Source of the DNA: Nitrospinaceae bacterium UBA3496
Lineage (GTDB): Bacteria > UBA8248
Direction: 5' to 3'
DNA length: 61,276 bases
Assembly (NCBI GenBank): GCA_002377645.1
Contig: DFQF01000074.1
Coordinates: forward strand, 1-61,276
Below, piece after piece: positions 8,923 to 17,821 of this stretch. Every line of letters starts with the position of its first letter. Position 1 is the stretch's first letter. Made by a program: the position numbers and the translations under genes. The notes beneath the pieces are model-generated. The model made no database searches and was not told where the DNA came from. It saw only the letters and a list, made by a program, of their open reading frames with translations.

Positions 8923-10076
8923 AAAGAATTTATTTAGACCACAACTCTACAACACCTATACGTCCTGAAGTGATCAAAATTGCAGAACCTTTCATTACAA
9001 ATTTTTACGGAAATCCAAGTAGTGTTCACTCTTTTGGAAGAGAAACCAGAGAAGCAATAGAAAATTCCCGTATTAAAATAGCATCGACAATAAATGCTTC
9101 TGATCCAAATGAGATTTTTTTTACTTCTGGTGGAACTGAGAGTGACAATCTCGCAATTAGAGGAGTTTTTAATAATCAAGAATCAAAATCACATATTATT
9201 ACAACTCAAATTGAACATAATGCCGTTTTAGATACTTGCAATCACCTTAGTAGCGAAAGATCGTTAGAAGTAACCTATATAAAACCGGACAAAGATGGTT
9301 TAGTGTCTTCGAAAAGAATCAAAGATGCAGTGAAAAAAAACACAAAATTAATATCCGTAATTTTGGGAAATAATGAAATAGGTACTATTCAACCAATTTC
9401 TGAAATTTCAACATTTTGTAAAAATTTGGGGATATTATTTCATACAGACGCGGTACAAGCAGTTGGAAAAATGAAAATAGATGTGCAAAAAGATAACATA
9501 GATTTATTATCTGGAAGTGGTCACAAAATTAATGCTCCAAAAGGTATTGGTTTCCTTTATGCAAGAAAAAACACTCCACTTAATGCAATTCTAACTGGAG
9601 GTGGCCAAGAACAAAACATAAGATCGGGTACCGAAAATGTAGCTGGAATAGTTGCACTAGGTGAAGCATGCAAAATTTTAGATACAGAAGGAAATGAGCT
9701 TTGGGGTAATGTTTTAAAATTGAGAGATAGATTAGAAAATGAGATTTGTGAAAAGATTCCTGATGTTGAAATCATTGGACACAAGACTCAACGTCTTCCT
9801 GGAACATCAAATATCGCGTTCTCAAATGCTGAAGGAGAAACTTTATTAATCAGACTAGATCTTGAAGGGATAGCTGTAAGTACAGGTGCAGCCTGCAGCT
9901 CTGGATCAACTGAACCTAGTCATGTTTTACTTTCAATGGATCTGCCACAAAATCTTGTTCGTGGTTCTCTTCGTTTTAGTCTGGGTTGGGGAAGTACTGA
10001 TGAAGATATAGATTATTTAATGGATAAATTACCTTCTGCAGTTAAAAAGGTTAGAGAAATTGCGCCAAAGAATTAG
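8919..10076 (+). CDS. iscS: Cysteine desulfurase (IscS/NifS type)
   Basis: A 385-residue PLP enzyme that removes sulfur from cysteine as an enzyme-bound persulfide. It starts YLDHNSTTPIRPEV. The PLP lysine lies in SGSGHKINAPKGIGF near residue 200, followed by GGGQEQNIRSGTEN. The catalytic cysteine loop is STGAACSSGSTEPS near residue 325. The long loop and the adjacent iscU point to the Fe-S scaffold-feeding class I. Since the genome makes selenoproteins, this enzyme may also deliver selenium to SelD; that is inference. A strong GAGGAGG precedes the ATG. Confidence 0.94.
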   Translation: MKRIYLDHNSTTPIRPEVIKIAEPFITNFYGNPSSVHSFGRETREAIENSRIKIASTINASDPNEIFFTSGGTESDNLAIRGVFNNQESKSHIITTQIEHNAVLDTCNHLSSERSLEVTYIKPDKDGLVSSKRIKDAVKKNTKLISVILGNNEIGTIQPISEISTFCKNLGILFHTDAVQAVGKMKIDVQKDNIDLLSGSGHKINAPKGIGFLYARKNTPLNAILTGGGQEQNIRSGTENVAGIVALGEACKILDTEGNELWGNVLKLRDRLENEICEKIPDVEIIGHKTQRLPGTSNIAFSNAEGETLLIRLDLEGIAVSTGAACSSGSTEPSHVLLSMDLPQNLVRGSLRFSLGWGSTDEDIDYLMDKLPSAVKKVREIAPKN

Positions 10077-10099
10077 TTCTAAATTACTAAAGGTAAAAA

Positions 10100-10480
10100 A
10101 TGAATAATAGCAACTATCATTATAATTCTATTGTATTGTCACATATTGCATCGCCTCAAAATGTTGGTATTTTAGAGGACCCTAACTATTTAGGAAAAGG
10201 AACTAATCCCTCTTGTGGCGATGAGGTAGAATTGTATATCAAAACAAATGGAGAAAAGATTATTGACGCTAAAATTAAAATCCTTGGGTGTGGAGCAATT
10301 ACAGCTTCAATGAGTCTACTAAGTAATTTACTTATAGGTAAATCAATCCAAGATGCAAAAAAAATATCCTCCGAAGATATTGAAAGAAACTTAGGAGGAC
10401 TTCCTAAACACAAACAGCATTGTTCTAAATTAGCATGTAGAGTCCTCCAAAACGCTTTTGATAAATCAGAAAATGAATAA
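10100..10480 (+). CDS. iscU: Fe-S cluster scaffold protein (IscU/NifU-N type)
   Basis: A 126-residue IscU with the three cluster-ligand cysteines in their family contexts: NPSCGDEVEL (C39), ILGCGAITAS (C64) and HKQHCSKLA (C108). The Asp after the first cysteine (D41) is also kept. Its length and sequence match the stand-alone scaffold; the NifU C-terminal domain is absent. It follows iscS by 23 bases. No iscA, hscAB or ferredoxin gene lies nearby, so this is a minimal two-gene sulfur-donor/scaffold set. Confidence 0.92.
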   Translation: MNNSNYHYNSIVLSHIASPQNVGILEDPNYLGKGTNPSCGDEVELYIKTNGEKIIDAKIKILGCGAITASMSLLSNLLIGKSIQDAKKISSEDIERNLGGLPKHKQHCSKLACRVLQNAFDKSENE

Positions 10481-10940
10481 AATATTAGAAAATCCTATGC
10501 AAATTCAAATCATTAAGAAAGACCCTATAGAAGGTTCAGGCATTTCTACATATGGAGATACCACACCTGAGAAAGTAGGACTATTAAGAGGTCAATTTCT
10601 TAAACTAATCGGTCATTTACAAATCTTGGACGGAGATTGTTATGGAGTCCTATCACCTAACGATAGTTACAAAACTTTTTTGCCAAAAAAGTATCTTTAT
10701 TCAAATATTGAAAATTTTACTACAATCCAAATTAAATCCAACTTATATGCGATAGGAATTCATGAAGGAAGTTACCGAAATTTACCTCAATCACAGGAGA
10801 AAATTTTGAAAAATATTAAGGAAAAAGGTCTTGAAAAAACGGATGACCCTATAGTCCACCGCTTCATGAATGATCCTAGAAAAACTACAGTCCAAGAACT
10901 CAGAACAGAAATATGGATAGGAATAATCCAGAAAAATTAG
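10473..10940 (+). CDS. GyrI-like/AraC effector-binding domain protein
   Basis: A 155-residue protein with a fold resembling the GyrI/SOUL-type small-molecule binding domain: an N-terminal strand IQIIKKDPIEGSG, a central NLYAIGIHEGSYRNLPQSQ, and a C-terminal VQELRTEIWIGI. There is no DNA-binding domain, so it is a stand-alone ligand-binding domain. The ATG at 10473 overlaps the iscU end by eight bases; ATG 10497 is an alternative. Co-transcription with iscU is likely. The ligand cannot be told. It converges on the molybdopterin oxidoreductase with 16 bases between stops. Confidence 0.65.
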   Translation: MNKILENPMQIQIIKKDPIEGSGISTYGDTTPEKVGLLRGQFLKLIGHLQILDGDCYGVLSPNDSYKTFLPKKYLYSNIENFTTIQIKSNLYAIGIHEGSYRNLPQSQEKILKNIKEKGLEKTDDPIVHRFMNDPRKTTVQELRTEIWIGIIQKN

Positions 10941-10956
10941 AACCTATCAATAAACA

Positions 10957-13905
10957 TTATATTTTCTTAATTTTACATAGCAGACTTTTTAAATTTGTCT
11001 GACCTGAGATTGGATCTCTCTGTTCTTTACTTGTTAAGAAATTAACTGAAAACCAAGGATTGTAAGGTTGTTTTTCACCCCATCCAATAGGGATAAAAAC
11101 AGAATTCTTTCTAATTCCACGATAAAGATAAGCTCTAGCCGTTATTTTTCCATGGGCTGACTCAACCTCAATAATTTCTCCATCTTCTATGTTTAACGCC
11201 CTCGCATGTTCAGGATGAATTTGACAAAAAAGATCTGGCCACATTTCTTGCGCTTGCCAAAAATAGTGTGTCCAACTGTGAAAATGTGGTGCGGGAGGTC
11301 TTCCAGTTATTAGTTCGGTATTAAAACCCTTTTCCCTTAAACTTCTGGATAAACTTCCTTCCTGCGTTGAGACTATCTTTGCTTTTGATGTTCCAGTAGG
11401 AACATCAAAAAATGGAGAAATCACATCTAATCTTTCATCATTATCTTCAATTTCTAAAAAGGGCAAATCTATTAGAATCTCTGGATCTGAGTAAAATTCG
11501 GGTAAAGCAGATAGATCTAAACAATTAAATTTGTCTTCCAATTCTTTAGTCCAAAACTCTAGTTTTCCGCTTTTTGTTGGGAATCTTTTTCCTTCTGGTT
11601 GACCAACTGCCGTTGTTCCTTCTAAGTAAAGGGTTTCTTGTTCAAGAGAATCTTCATATTTTACTGGGTATCGAACCCATCTATAAGGAACTGAATGTAG
11701 TCGTTTCTGAGTCACTCCACTGAGAAAATCATTTTGTATACACATTTCATCCCAAAATATTTTTGGATCCTTGTATTCTTCCTTAAGAACATCATTAAAT
11801 CCTAAACGTTTTCCCAATTCTATCCATATCCACCCATCAGGTTTTGCCTCTCCAGGAGGATCTATCAATTTATCAATCCAAACAATTCGTCGATCATCAT
11901 TGCTTCTTCCTATTTCTCCCTTTTCGATTCCCGTTGCTGCAGGTAATACATAATCAGCAAATGCAGAAGTCTCGTTTTGAAACAACTCAATATGCACTAG
12001 AAGATCTAAGTTCCTTAAGGCATCTCTTACATTATTTTGATCTGGCCACTGAGCTAAGGGATTACTTGAACTTATCATTCCTTTTACAGGATAAGGTTTC
12101 TCATGTTTCATTGCATTAAGCCAACCGACGGGACTCTTCCTTATTTTTGGCCTGTTAATTTTTTCTCTTCTTTCTAATGGAGCATTTGGCGAAATAGGTG
12201 GGCCTGCCGTCATATTGAAATAAGCTCCCCCCTTACGTCCCCAATTACCAGTAATAGCGCTTACAAACATCCAGGCTCGATTTGTTTGCAAAGAATTCAT
12301 ATGTTGATTTATACCCCTACTCGCAAAAATTACACATCCATCTGAATTAGCAATCTCACTTGCAAGCAATTCAATCTCTTTTTGAGGCAAATCAATTATT
12401 TCAGAAGCCCATTCCGGACTATAATCTTTTTCAAAGATAAATTCTTTCCATTCTTCCCACCCTAAAACCCAATCATTACAAAACTTTGCGTCATGCAAAT
12501 TCTTTGAAAAAACCTCGTGTGCTATTGATAATGCTAATGCCATATCTGTCCCAGGTCGTATTGGCAACCATTTATCTGCTTTACTAGCTGTTACAGTCTG
12601 TCTAGGATCAATAACAACCATCTTTGCTTTATTTTTGACTCTCCAATCATTAATCTTTCCAAAATAAACTGGACGTGTTTCAGCCTGATTATCCCCTACA
12701 TAAAGGTACATTTCTGCACTACCAAGATCAGTCGGGGTATAACTATTTCCACTTCCATTTACTCCCTGAGTAATCTGATAAGAGATTGTTTTTCCAGAAG
12801 CACAAAATGGGTCAGTACCTTCAATATTATGGGTTCCCCACAACTGACTAAATAATCTCGTATACCCTTTTTGAGTAAGAATGCCAGTTCTAGTCCCAAT
12901 AAATATAGCAAGTGCTTCCGGTCCCCATTTTTCTTTTAACTGTCTTAACTTTTCAGCAATTTCATCTAACGCTTGCTCCCATGTAATTTTCTCAAACTTA
13001 TTTTCACCTCTTTTTCCTACTCTTTTCAGAGGAGTTAGAAGCCTTTTTTTATTATGATGAAGTTGCAATCCAAATTGTGCTTTAGGACATATTTTTCCCT
13101 CCAAAACAGGATCTTCATCATTCCCAGTTATTTGTACTAGTTTGTCATCCTCAAAATGAAATTTTGTAGTACAGCAATTAAAGCAAATATTGCAACCACC
13201 CGGTTCGATTCTAGTGTCAATCTTCCGATTTTTTTCAAAACCAAATGGAAAGTTTGCCTCTAATTTTTTAGGTGAAATAGGATCATTTTTAAAATCAGAC
13301 TTTTGAGATCGTATTCTATTTTGAACATGATTTTTTTCCATTATAGGAATAGATGAACTGGGACCTTTTAATCTCTCTAAATAAATTGTCTGCGGTTTCA
13401 GTAAAAAGCTATCAACATCTTTAATAACTCTCTCTTGTTTTTTAGCAATTTTAAGTAATTCAGAACGTTCTCCAAAAGTAATCGCATATCCTGGACATAC
13501 AATAGAACAAGCTGGTTCTAATTCATTCTCACGTCTCTCAGAACAAAGGTCACATTTAACAGAGTGATGTCCTTCTCCATCAAAACCCATAGCACTATAA
13601 GGACAGGACAGAATACATTCACCACATCCTGTACATAATTCTTCATGGACTTTTACTACACCAGTTTCTTCGTCTTTAGTTATCGCTTTTGGATTTACAG
13701 GACATGATCTAAGACAAGCAGGTCGTTCACAATGTTGGCAAGTTAACGTAAAGAAATCTATATCCGGACTATTCTCATTTCCAAGCCATACAACTTTATT
13801 CCTGTATGTTCCCGGTTTTAGATGATGCTCCTGTTTACATGCTGCCTCGCAACTTTTACAACCGAAACATCTTTCTAAATCAATCATTAGTGCTAGTCGA
13901 TTCAA
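10957..13905 (-). CDS. Fused 4Fe-4S ferredoxin / molybdopterin oxidoreductase
   Basis: A protein of about 982 residues combining two subunits that are usually separate. Residues 1-180 are a DmsB/PsrB-like ferredoxin with four Cys clusters: CFGCKSCEAAC, CQHCERPACLRSC, CTGCGECILSC, and CDLC...CSIVC. From about residue 237 comes a DMSO-reductase-family catalytic subunit with its own 4Fe-4S motif (CNICFNCC ... KICPKA) and a probable Mo-ligand cysteine in DPFCASGKT near 368. The bis-MGD C-terminal domain ends WGEKQPYNPWFSVN. No Tat or other signal peptide is visible, so it should be cytoplasmic. I prefer TTG 13905 (MNRLALMIDLERC) with AGGA 6 bases upstream; TTG 13929 is possible. The substrate is unknown. 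Confidence 0.88.
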   Translation of the reverse strand: MNRLALMIDLERCFGCKSCEAACKQEHHLKPGTYRNKVVWLGNENSPDIDFFTLTCQHCERPACLRSCPVNPKAITKDEETGVVKVHEELCTGCGECILSCPYSAMGFDGEGHHSVKCDLCSERRENELEPACSIVCPGYAITFGERSELLKIAKKQERVIKDVDSFLLKPQTIYLERLKGPSSSIPIMEKNHVQNRIRSQKSDFKNDPISPKKLEANFPFGFEKNRKIDTRIEPGGCNICFNCCTTKFHFEDDKLVQITGNDEDPVLEGKICPKAQFGLQLHHNKKRLLTPLKRVGKRGENKFEKITWEQALDEIAEKLRQLKEKWGPEALAIFIGTRTGILTQKGYTRLFSQLWGTHNIEGTDPFCASGKTISYQITQGVNGSGNSYTPTDLGSAEMYLYVGDNQAETRPVYFGKINDWRVKNKAKMVVIDPRQTVTASKADKWLPIRPGTDMALALSIAHEVFSKNLHDAKFCNDWVLGWEEWKEFIFEKDYSPEWASEIIDLPQKEIELLASEIANSDGCVIFASRGINQHMNSLQTNRAWMFVSAITGNWGRKGGAYFNMTAGPPISPNAPLERREKINRPKIRKSPVGWLNAMKHEKPYPVKGMISSSNPLAQWPDQNNVRDALRNLDLLVHIELFQNETSAFADYVLPAATGIEKGEIGRSNDDRRIVWIDKLIDPPGEAKPDGWIWIELGKRLGFNDVLKEEYKDPKIFWDEMCIQNDFLSGVTQKRLHSVPYRWVRYPVKYEDSLEQETLYLEGTTAVGQPEGKRFPTKSGKLEFWTKELEDKFNCLDLSALPEFYSDPEILIDLPFLEIEDNDERLDVISPFFDVPTGTSKAKIVSTQEGSLSRSLREKGFNTELITGRPPAPHFHSWTHYFWQAQEMWPDLFCQIHPEHARALNIEDGEIIEVESAHGKITARAYLYRGIRKNSVFIPIGWGEKQPYNPWFSVNFLTSKEQRDPISGQTNLKSLLCKIKKI

Positions 13906-13931
13906 TTTCAATCCTTTTCCATTAGACAATG

Positions 13932-14711
13932 CTATTTAGATATATGCCACCAGTATATATCAGAGCCATCGGAAACATAGCTAGCAAAAAAAGTAACTAC
14001 AATTATATGAGCAATAAGACCAAGAAAAAAAATAATCGATAAAGATATATGAATCGATCTCCAAAAACGAATAAAAAAATTATATTCAAATTTTTTTCTT
14101 ATACAAGAATTTTCTTGACGGACTAAATTATAAAATTGAATGGAAAAAATAGGATGGCAAAACCAATGTTTAAGACTAAGAGAAAAAGTACCCTCTTCAC
14201 TATCAGGGTCAAACGATAACAATAATTTTTCTTTCTTGGAAATTATCAATTCTATTTTTTCTTTTTCATGGGGTTCCATAGTGTGAAAGACTTCAATTTT
14301 TGAAGCAAAAAGTTTTGCATTCCTCTTAGAAATATAAAACCTTGCAAAAACCCCTAAAAGTGTTAGAGCTAAGAGTGCTAAAAGTAGTAATGCTGGAGCG
14401 TACCTTAAATGACCAGAAGAGTGAATTGTAACTAAGACAGAACCAATAACTGCTGTTACTACGTGACAATTAAACCAAAATACTGGTTTTTTACTTACGT
14501 TTGTTCTCTTAAGCAATAAGAAAAGGATAGAAACAGATAAAAATAAAGAACCAATCACACCAAAAACATAAAGTACTGGGGAACCTGGCATATGCCACAT
14601 AGATGGCAATAAATGCAAAAATGAAAAATATCCAAACAAACTAAGGGAAGCAATAGATATAAGGTATGCAAGTATCCTATCTTGTATTGATAAAGACTGC
14701 TTTTTTTTCAT
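13932..14711 (-). CDS. Membrane protein, probable b-type cytochrome partner of the Mo enzyme
   Basis: A 259-residue integral membrane protein with about five hydrophobic segments (roughly 13-33, 44-66, 80-99, 105-126, 222-245) and a soluble loop at about 127-210. Histidines lie in or near membrane segments (FNCHVV, VTIHSSGH, RSIHISLS, GLIAHIIVV), which suits haem b coordination. It overlaps greA by four bases and precedes the molybdopterin oxidoreductase by 26 bases, so it is the likely quinone-side membrane anchor. It does not look like the NrfD/PsrC anchor usual for this enzyme family. The haem assignment is inference. Confidence 0.7.
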   Translation of the reverse strand: MKKKQSLSIQDRILAYLISIASLSLFGYFSFLHLLPSMWHMPGSPVLYVFGVIGSLFLSVSILFLLLKRTNVSKKPVFWFNCHVVTAVIGSVLVTIHSSGHLRYAPALLLLALLALTLLGVFARFYISKRNAKLFASKIEVFHTMEPHEKEKIELIISKKEKLLLSFDPDSEEGTFSLSLKHWFCHPIFSIQFYNLVRQENSCIRKKFEYNFFIRFWRSIHISLSIIFFLGLIAHIIVVTFFASYVSDGSDIYWWHISK

Positions 14712-15187
14712 TCAAATTCTATTTTTGAAACTTTAACTATCTCAAAAGTTCTAATACCACCAGGAAGTTTAATAACTACCTCGTCCCCAGATTCCTTCTG
14801 CATCAATCCTCTTGCAAGGGGAGCGTTGAAAGAAATAATACCTTTAGACAAATCACTTTCTTCTTCACCAAGAATTTGGTAGGTCATTTCTTCATCCTTG
14901 TCGATATCATATAGTTGAACCTCAGTCCCAACGGAAACTTTATCACCAGATATAGGAAGTTCTTCAATTATTTGTGCAGTTCGTATTTTCTCTTTCAATC
15001 TACTTACTTCATGTTGTAAATTTCTTTGGAGTTCAATAGCAGCCTCCCATTCTGCATTTTCACTTAAATCCCCAAGATCAGCAGCTTTCCCGATTTCTTT
15101 TGCCACATCATGTTTAAGACGATGCTCTATTTCCTCAACCTTATCTTTTAAATTTATTAGGCTTTGATTTGTTAAATAAAATGCCAT
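14708..15187 (-). CDS. greA: Transcription elongation factor GreA
   Basis: A 159-residue GreA with the N-terminal coiled-coil (LKDKVEEIEHRLKHDVAKEI, then GDLSENAEWEAAIELQR, which carries the acidic tip) and the C-terminal FKBP-like domain (GEEESDLSKGIISFNAPLAR, GLMQKESGDEVVIKLPGG). It rescues backtracked RNA polymerase by stimulating transcript cleavage. GAGG lies 6 bases before the ATG. Its stop overlaps the start of the membrane cytochrome-like gene. Confidence 0.95.
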   Translation of the reverse strand: MAFYLTNQSLINLKDKVEEIEHRLKHDVAKEIGKAADLGDLSENAEWEAAIELQRNLQHEVSRLKEKIRTAQIIEELPISGDKVSVGTEVQLYDIDKDEEMTYQILGEEESDLSKGIISFNAPLARGLMQKESGDEVVIKLPGGIRTFEIVKVSKIEFE

Positions 15188-15231
15188 CTTTTACCTCTTT
15201 TACTAATTAAAAAAACAAAATCATATTATAC

Positions 15232-16128
15232 TTAAACAGACAAATCTCTAAAATCAAATCCTGTCTCAGAAACGAATTCGTTAATTATCTTTTCAGTTAT
15301 TGGACCGGGCACAGGATTTTTTGGAAAAAAACGATCTATTTGATTTACAGGCATCGCACAAATAGCACTTGATGTCAGAAAAAATTCATCTGCCTGGCTT
15401 AAATCATAGAGAGTTATATCTCTCTCTTCAAAAGCAACACCTAACTTTCTAGCCATTTCTAATACTGTTAGCCTTGTAACGCCTTGAAGAACATTTTTTT
15501 CATAAGGAGTGTAAAGCACATTATCTTTAACCATAAAAAAGTTTGCTACTGAATTCTCAGCAACATTTCCATAAATATCAAGCATTAGGGATAGAGAACC
15601 ATTAGAAGAAGCATCAAGTTCTGCTAAAATTTGATTCATTTTACTGGTCACTTTTGCCCTAGCTTCAAGACATTGGGGTGGAACCCTTCTTGTCGCCACA
15701 ACTGATAATTTCACCCCCTTAGAATATTTATCTATTAGTTTATCAGAAGGAGATTCTCTCCAGAAAATGAAAATTGTCGGCCTATCTGATTCACTTGCAA
15801 CCATAGAGGGATCATCCAATCCTCTTGATACCCAATGGCCAACTCGATAAATCTTTCCCTCTCCAAGTGAATCTTGATTTGCTTTTAATGTTTTAAGAGT
15901 TGCTTCTCTCATCTCTTCTATATCTAAATGGCAATGAATTTGAGTATATCTCAAAGATCTATAAAGTCGTTTTAGATGGTCATCAAGACGGAATAATTTG
16001 CCATTAAAACAAGGAGTAACCTCATAAACTCCGTCCCCCCATAAAAATCCACGATCAAAAGGAGAAATTAGAGCCTCACTCTCTCCTATTATTTCCCCAT
16101 TTAAATAAACATAGCGTTCTAAAGACAT
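15232..16128 (-). CDS. Class IV aminotransferase (D-amino acid / branched-chain type)
   Basis: A 298-residue fold-type IV PLP enzyme. It begins YVYLNGEIIGESEALISPFD and RGFLWGDGVYE, has the family lysine in EARAKVTSKMNQILA, and VLQGVTRLTVLEMARK and SSAICAMPVNQID near the end. It transfers an amino group between an amino acid and 2-oxoglutarate or pyruvate. D-alanine, branched-chain and 4-amino-4-deoxychorismate lyase members look alike at this level, so the substrate is open. ATG 16128 (MSLERYVYLNG) fits the family better than TTG 16143. It sits between hyuB and greA in the same direction. Confidence 0.85.
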   Translation of the reverse strand: MSLERYVYLNGEIIGESEALISPFDRGFLWGDGVYEVTPCFNGKLFRLDDHLKRLYRSLRYTQIHCHLDIEEMREATLKTLKANQDSLGEGKIYRVGHWVSRGLDDPSMVASESDRPTIFIFWRESPSDKLIDKYSKGVKLSVVATRRVPPQCLEARAKVTSKMNQILAELDASSNGSLSLMLDIYGNVAENSVANFFMVKDNVLYTPYEKNVLQGVTRLTVLEMARKLGVAFEERDITLYDLSQADEFFLTSSAICAMPVNQIDRFFPKNPVPGPITEKIINEFVSETGFDFRDLSV

Positions 16129-16193
16129 AAAAAATACTTTCAATTTGATTAATAGAAACAGTAAGACATTTTAATCATATCAAATTTCTGCTC

Positions 16194-17798
16194 TCAATTT
16201 AATTTTTTCTTTCCCCAACCACCTCCACCAGGAGTTTCTAATCTTATTATGTCTCCTTTTTCTAGATACAGGCGTTGTTTCCCCTTACACTTAATTCTCT
16301 TTCCATCTTTTTTTAAAACCGAATTCTTTCCTTTCTTACCTGGGAAACCACCTTGCAGAGCCCAAGGTGAAAATTTTCGCCTTTCTGTCATAAAAGAAAC
16401 CGTAGCAGAACTTAAAAGTTCTATTTCTCTAATTATTCCATCCCCACCTGTCATTAAACCTTTTCCTCCACTTTTTCTTCTAACTCCATACTTATTAACT
16501 CTTAGAGGATATGAATGCTCAATAGCTTCTATAGGGGTATTTCTCGTATTCGTTAGGTGGGTATGTATTGCATTTTCACCATTTCCCCATTTTCCGGCAC
16601 CCATTCCACCTCCTGTGGTTTCATAATATGCAAAAGGTTTCCTTCTTTCTTTCTTAGAACGTATATCATTACCTCCAATGGTAAGATTATTCATCGACCC
16701 ACACGAAGCGGAGGGTATTTTATCAGGGCATGCTTTCGACATAGCACCAAGGACTACGTCAACCATCCTTTGACTAGTCTCTACATTTCCTCCAGCAACA
16801 GCAGATGGAAATTTAGAATTAACTACGGTTCCAAATGGCGCAATTACCTTAATAGGTTCCATACAACCAGAGTTATTTGGAATTTCAAATGGTATCAAAC
16901 AACGAATAGCATAATAAACTGCTGTTCTAGCTATAGATTCAACCGCATTAATATTTCCATCTGTTTGGAGAGAAGAACCAGTGAAATCAGCTACAATAGA
17001 GTCTTTTCGAATAATAATTTTCACACTAATTTTCACGGGATTCTCAGATATACCGTCATCATCCATAAAATCCGTAAAATCAAATTCCCCTTCTGGCATC
17101 TTAGAAATTGCGACTCTTGTCATTCGCTCAGAATAGCGTTGTAACTCAGTTGTATAAAAAGAAGTATTTTTTAGTCCATATCTATCAATGATCATCTCAA
17201 TTCTTCTTTGTCCTACAAGATTTGCAGAAATTTGTGCCAGGACATCACCTTTTCGTTCTTCCGGTGTTCTTACATTCGATAAAACAATAGATAATAAATC
17301 TTCTTGTATTATTCCTTTCCTAACTATTTTAACAGGCGGAATAACTAATCCATCTTGAAAAATTTCTTTAGTTAAACTCATTGAACCTGGCGCAATGCCT
17401 CCAATATCGGCGTGATGTGCTCTATTTGCAACAAAATATTGAAGAGAAAATCTTCTGTTCCTCTTTATAAATATCGGAGATATCATTGTTAGATCTGGCA
17501 AATGATTGCCTCCATGAAACGGATCATTGAGAACAACCATATCGCCAGGGTCCAAATTCATAGTTTCAATAACATGTTCAACCGACATTGGCATTGAACC
17601 AAGATGTGCAGGTAGATGAGCCGCTTGAGATACCATTTTTGCATTCTTATCAAAAATAGCACATGAATAATCTCTTCTCTCTTTAATATTTGGAGAAAAA
17701 GAAGACTTACATAGAGAAACTCCCATTTCTTCTGCAGTTGACAAGAAAAGATTTTTAAATATCTCTAATAAAATTGGATCTAAGCTATTCTTTCCCAT
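16194..17798 (-). CDS. hyuB: Hydantoinase B/oxoprolinase family protein
   Basis: A 534-residue protein with the HyuB signature throughout: DPILLEIFKNLFLSTAEEMG, the metal-site region VVLNDPFHGGNHLPDLTMIS, VANRAHHADIGGIAPGSM, and the C-terminal IRLETPGGGGWG. It forms the partner subunit of HyuA in ATP-dependent opening of cyclic amides such as N-methylhydantoin, 5-oxoproline or related lactams. Acetone carboxylase subunits are related, but no gamma subunit is present. It follows hyuA by 23 bases with AGGA before the ATG. The exact substrate cannot be read from sequence. Confidence 0.88.
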   Translation of the reverse strand: MGKNSLDPILLEIFKNLFLSTAEEMGVSLCKSSFSPNIKERRDYSCAIFDKNAKMVSQAAHLPAHLGSMPMSVEHVIETMNLDPGDMVVLNDPFHGGNHLPDLTMISPIFIKRNRRFSLQYFVANRAHHADIGGIAPGSMSLTKEIFQDGLVIPPVKIVRKGIIQEDLLSIVLSNVRTPEERKGDVLAQISANLVGQRRIEMIIDRYGLKNTSFYTTELQRYSERMTRVAISKMPEGEFDFTDFMDDDGISENPVKISVKIIIRKDSIVADFTGSSLQTDGNINAVESIARTAVYYAIRCLIPFEIPNNSGCMEPIKVIAPFGTVVNSKFPSAVAGGNVETSQRMVDVVLGAMSKACPDKIPSASCGSMNNLTIGGNDIRSKKERRKPFAYYETTGGGMGAGKWGNGENAIHTHLTNTRNTPIEAIEHSYPLRVNKYGVRRKSGGKGLMTGGDGIIREIELLSSATVSFMTERRKFSPWALQGGFPGKKGKNSVLKKDGKRIKCKGKQRLYLEKGDIIRLETPGGGGWGKKKLN

Positions 17799-17821
17799 AT
17801 ATTCAATCCTAAGAAAACAAA

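Noticed and set aside
16557..17144. Long open frame on the plus strand opposite hyuB
   Set aside because: It lies fully inside the well-supported hyuB gene on the other strand and has no recognisable domain, so it is a shadow of that coding sequence.
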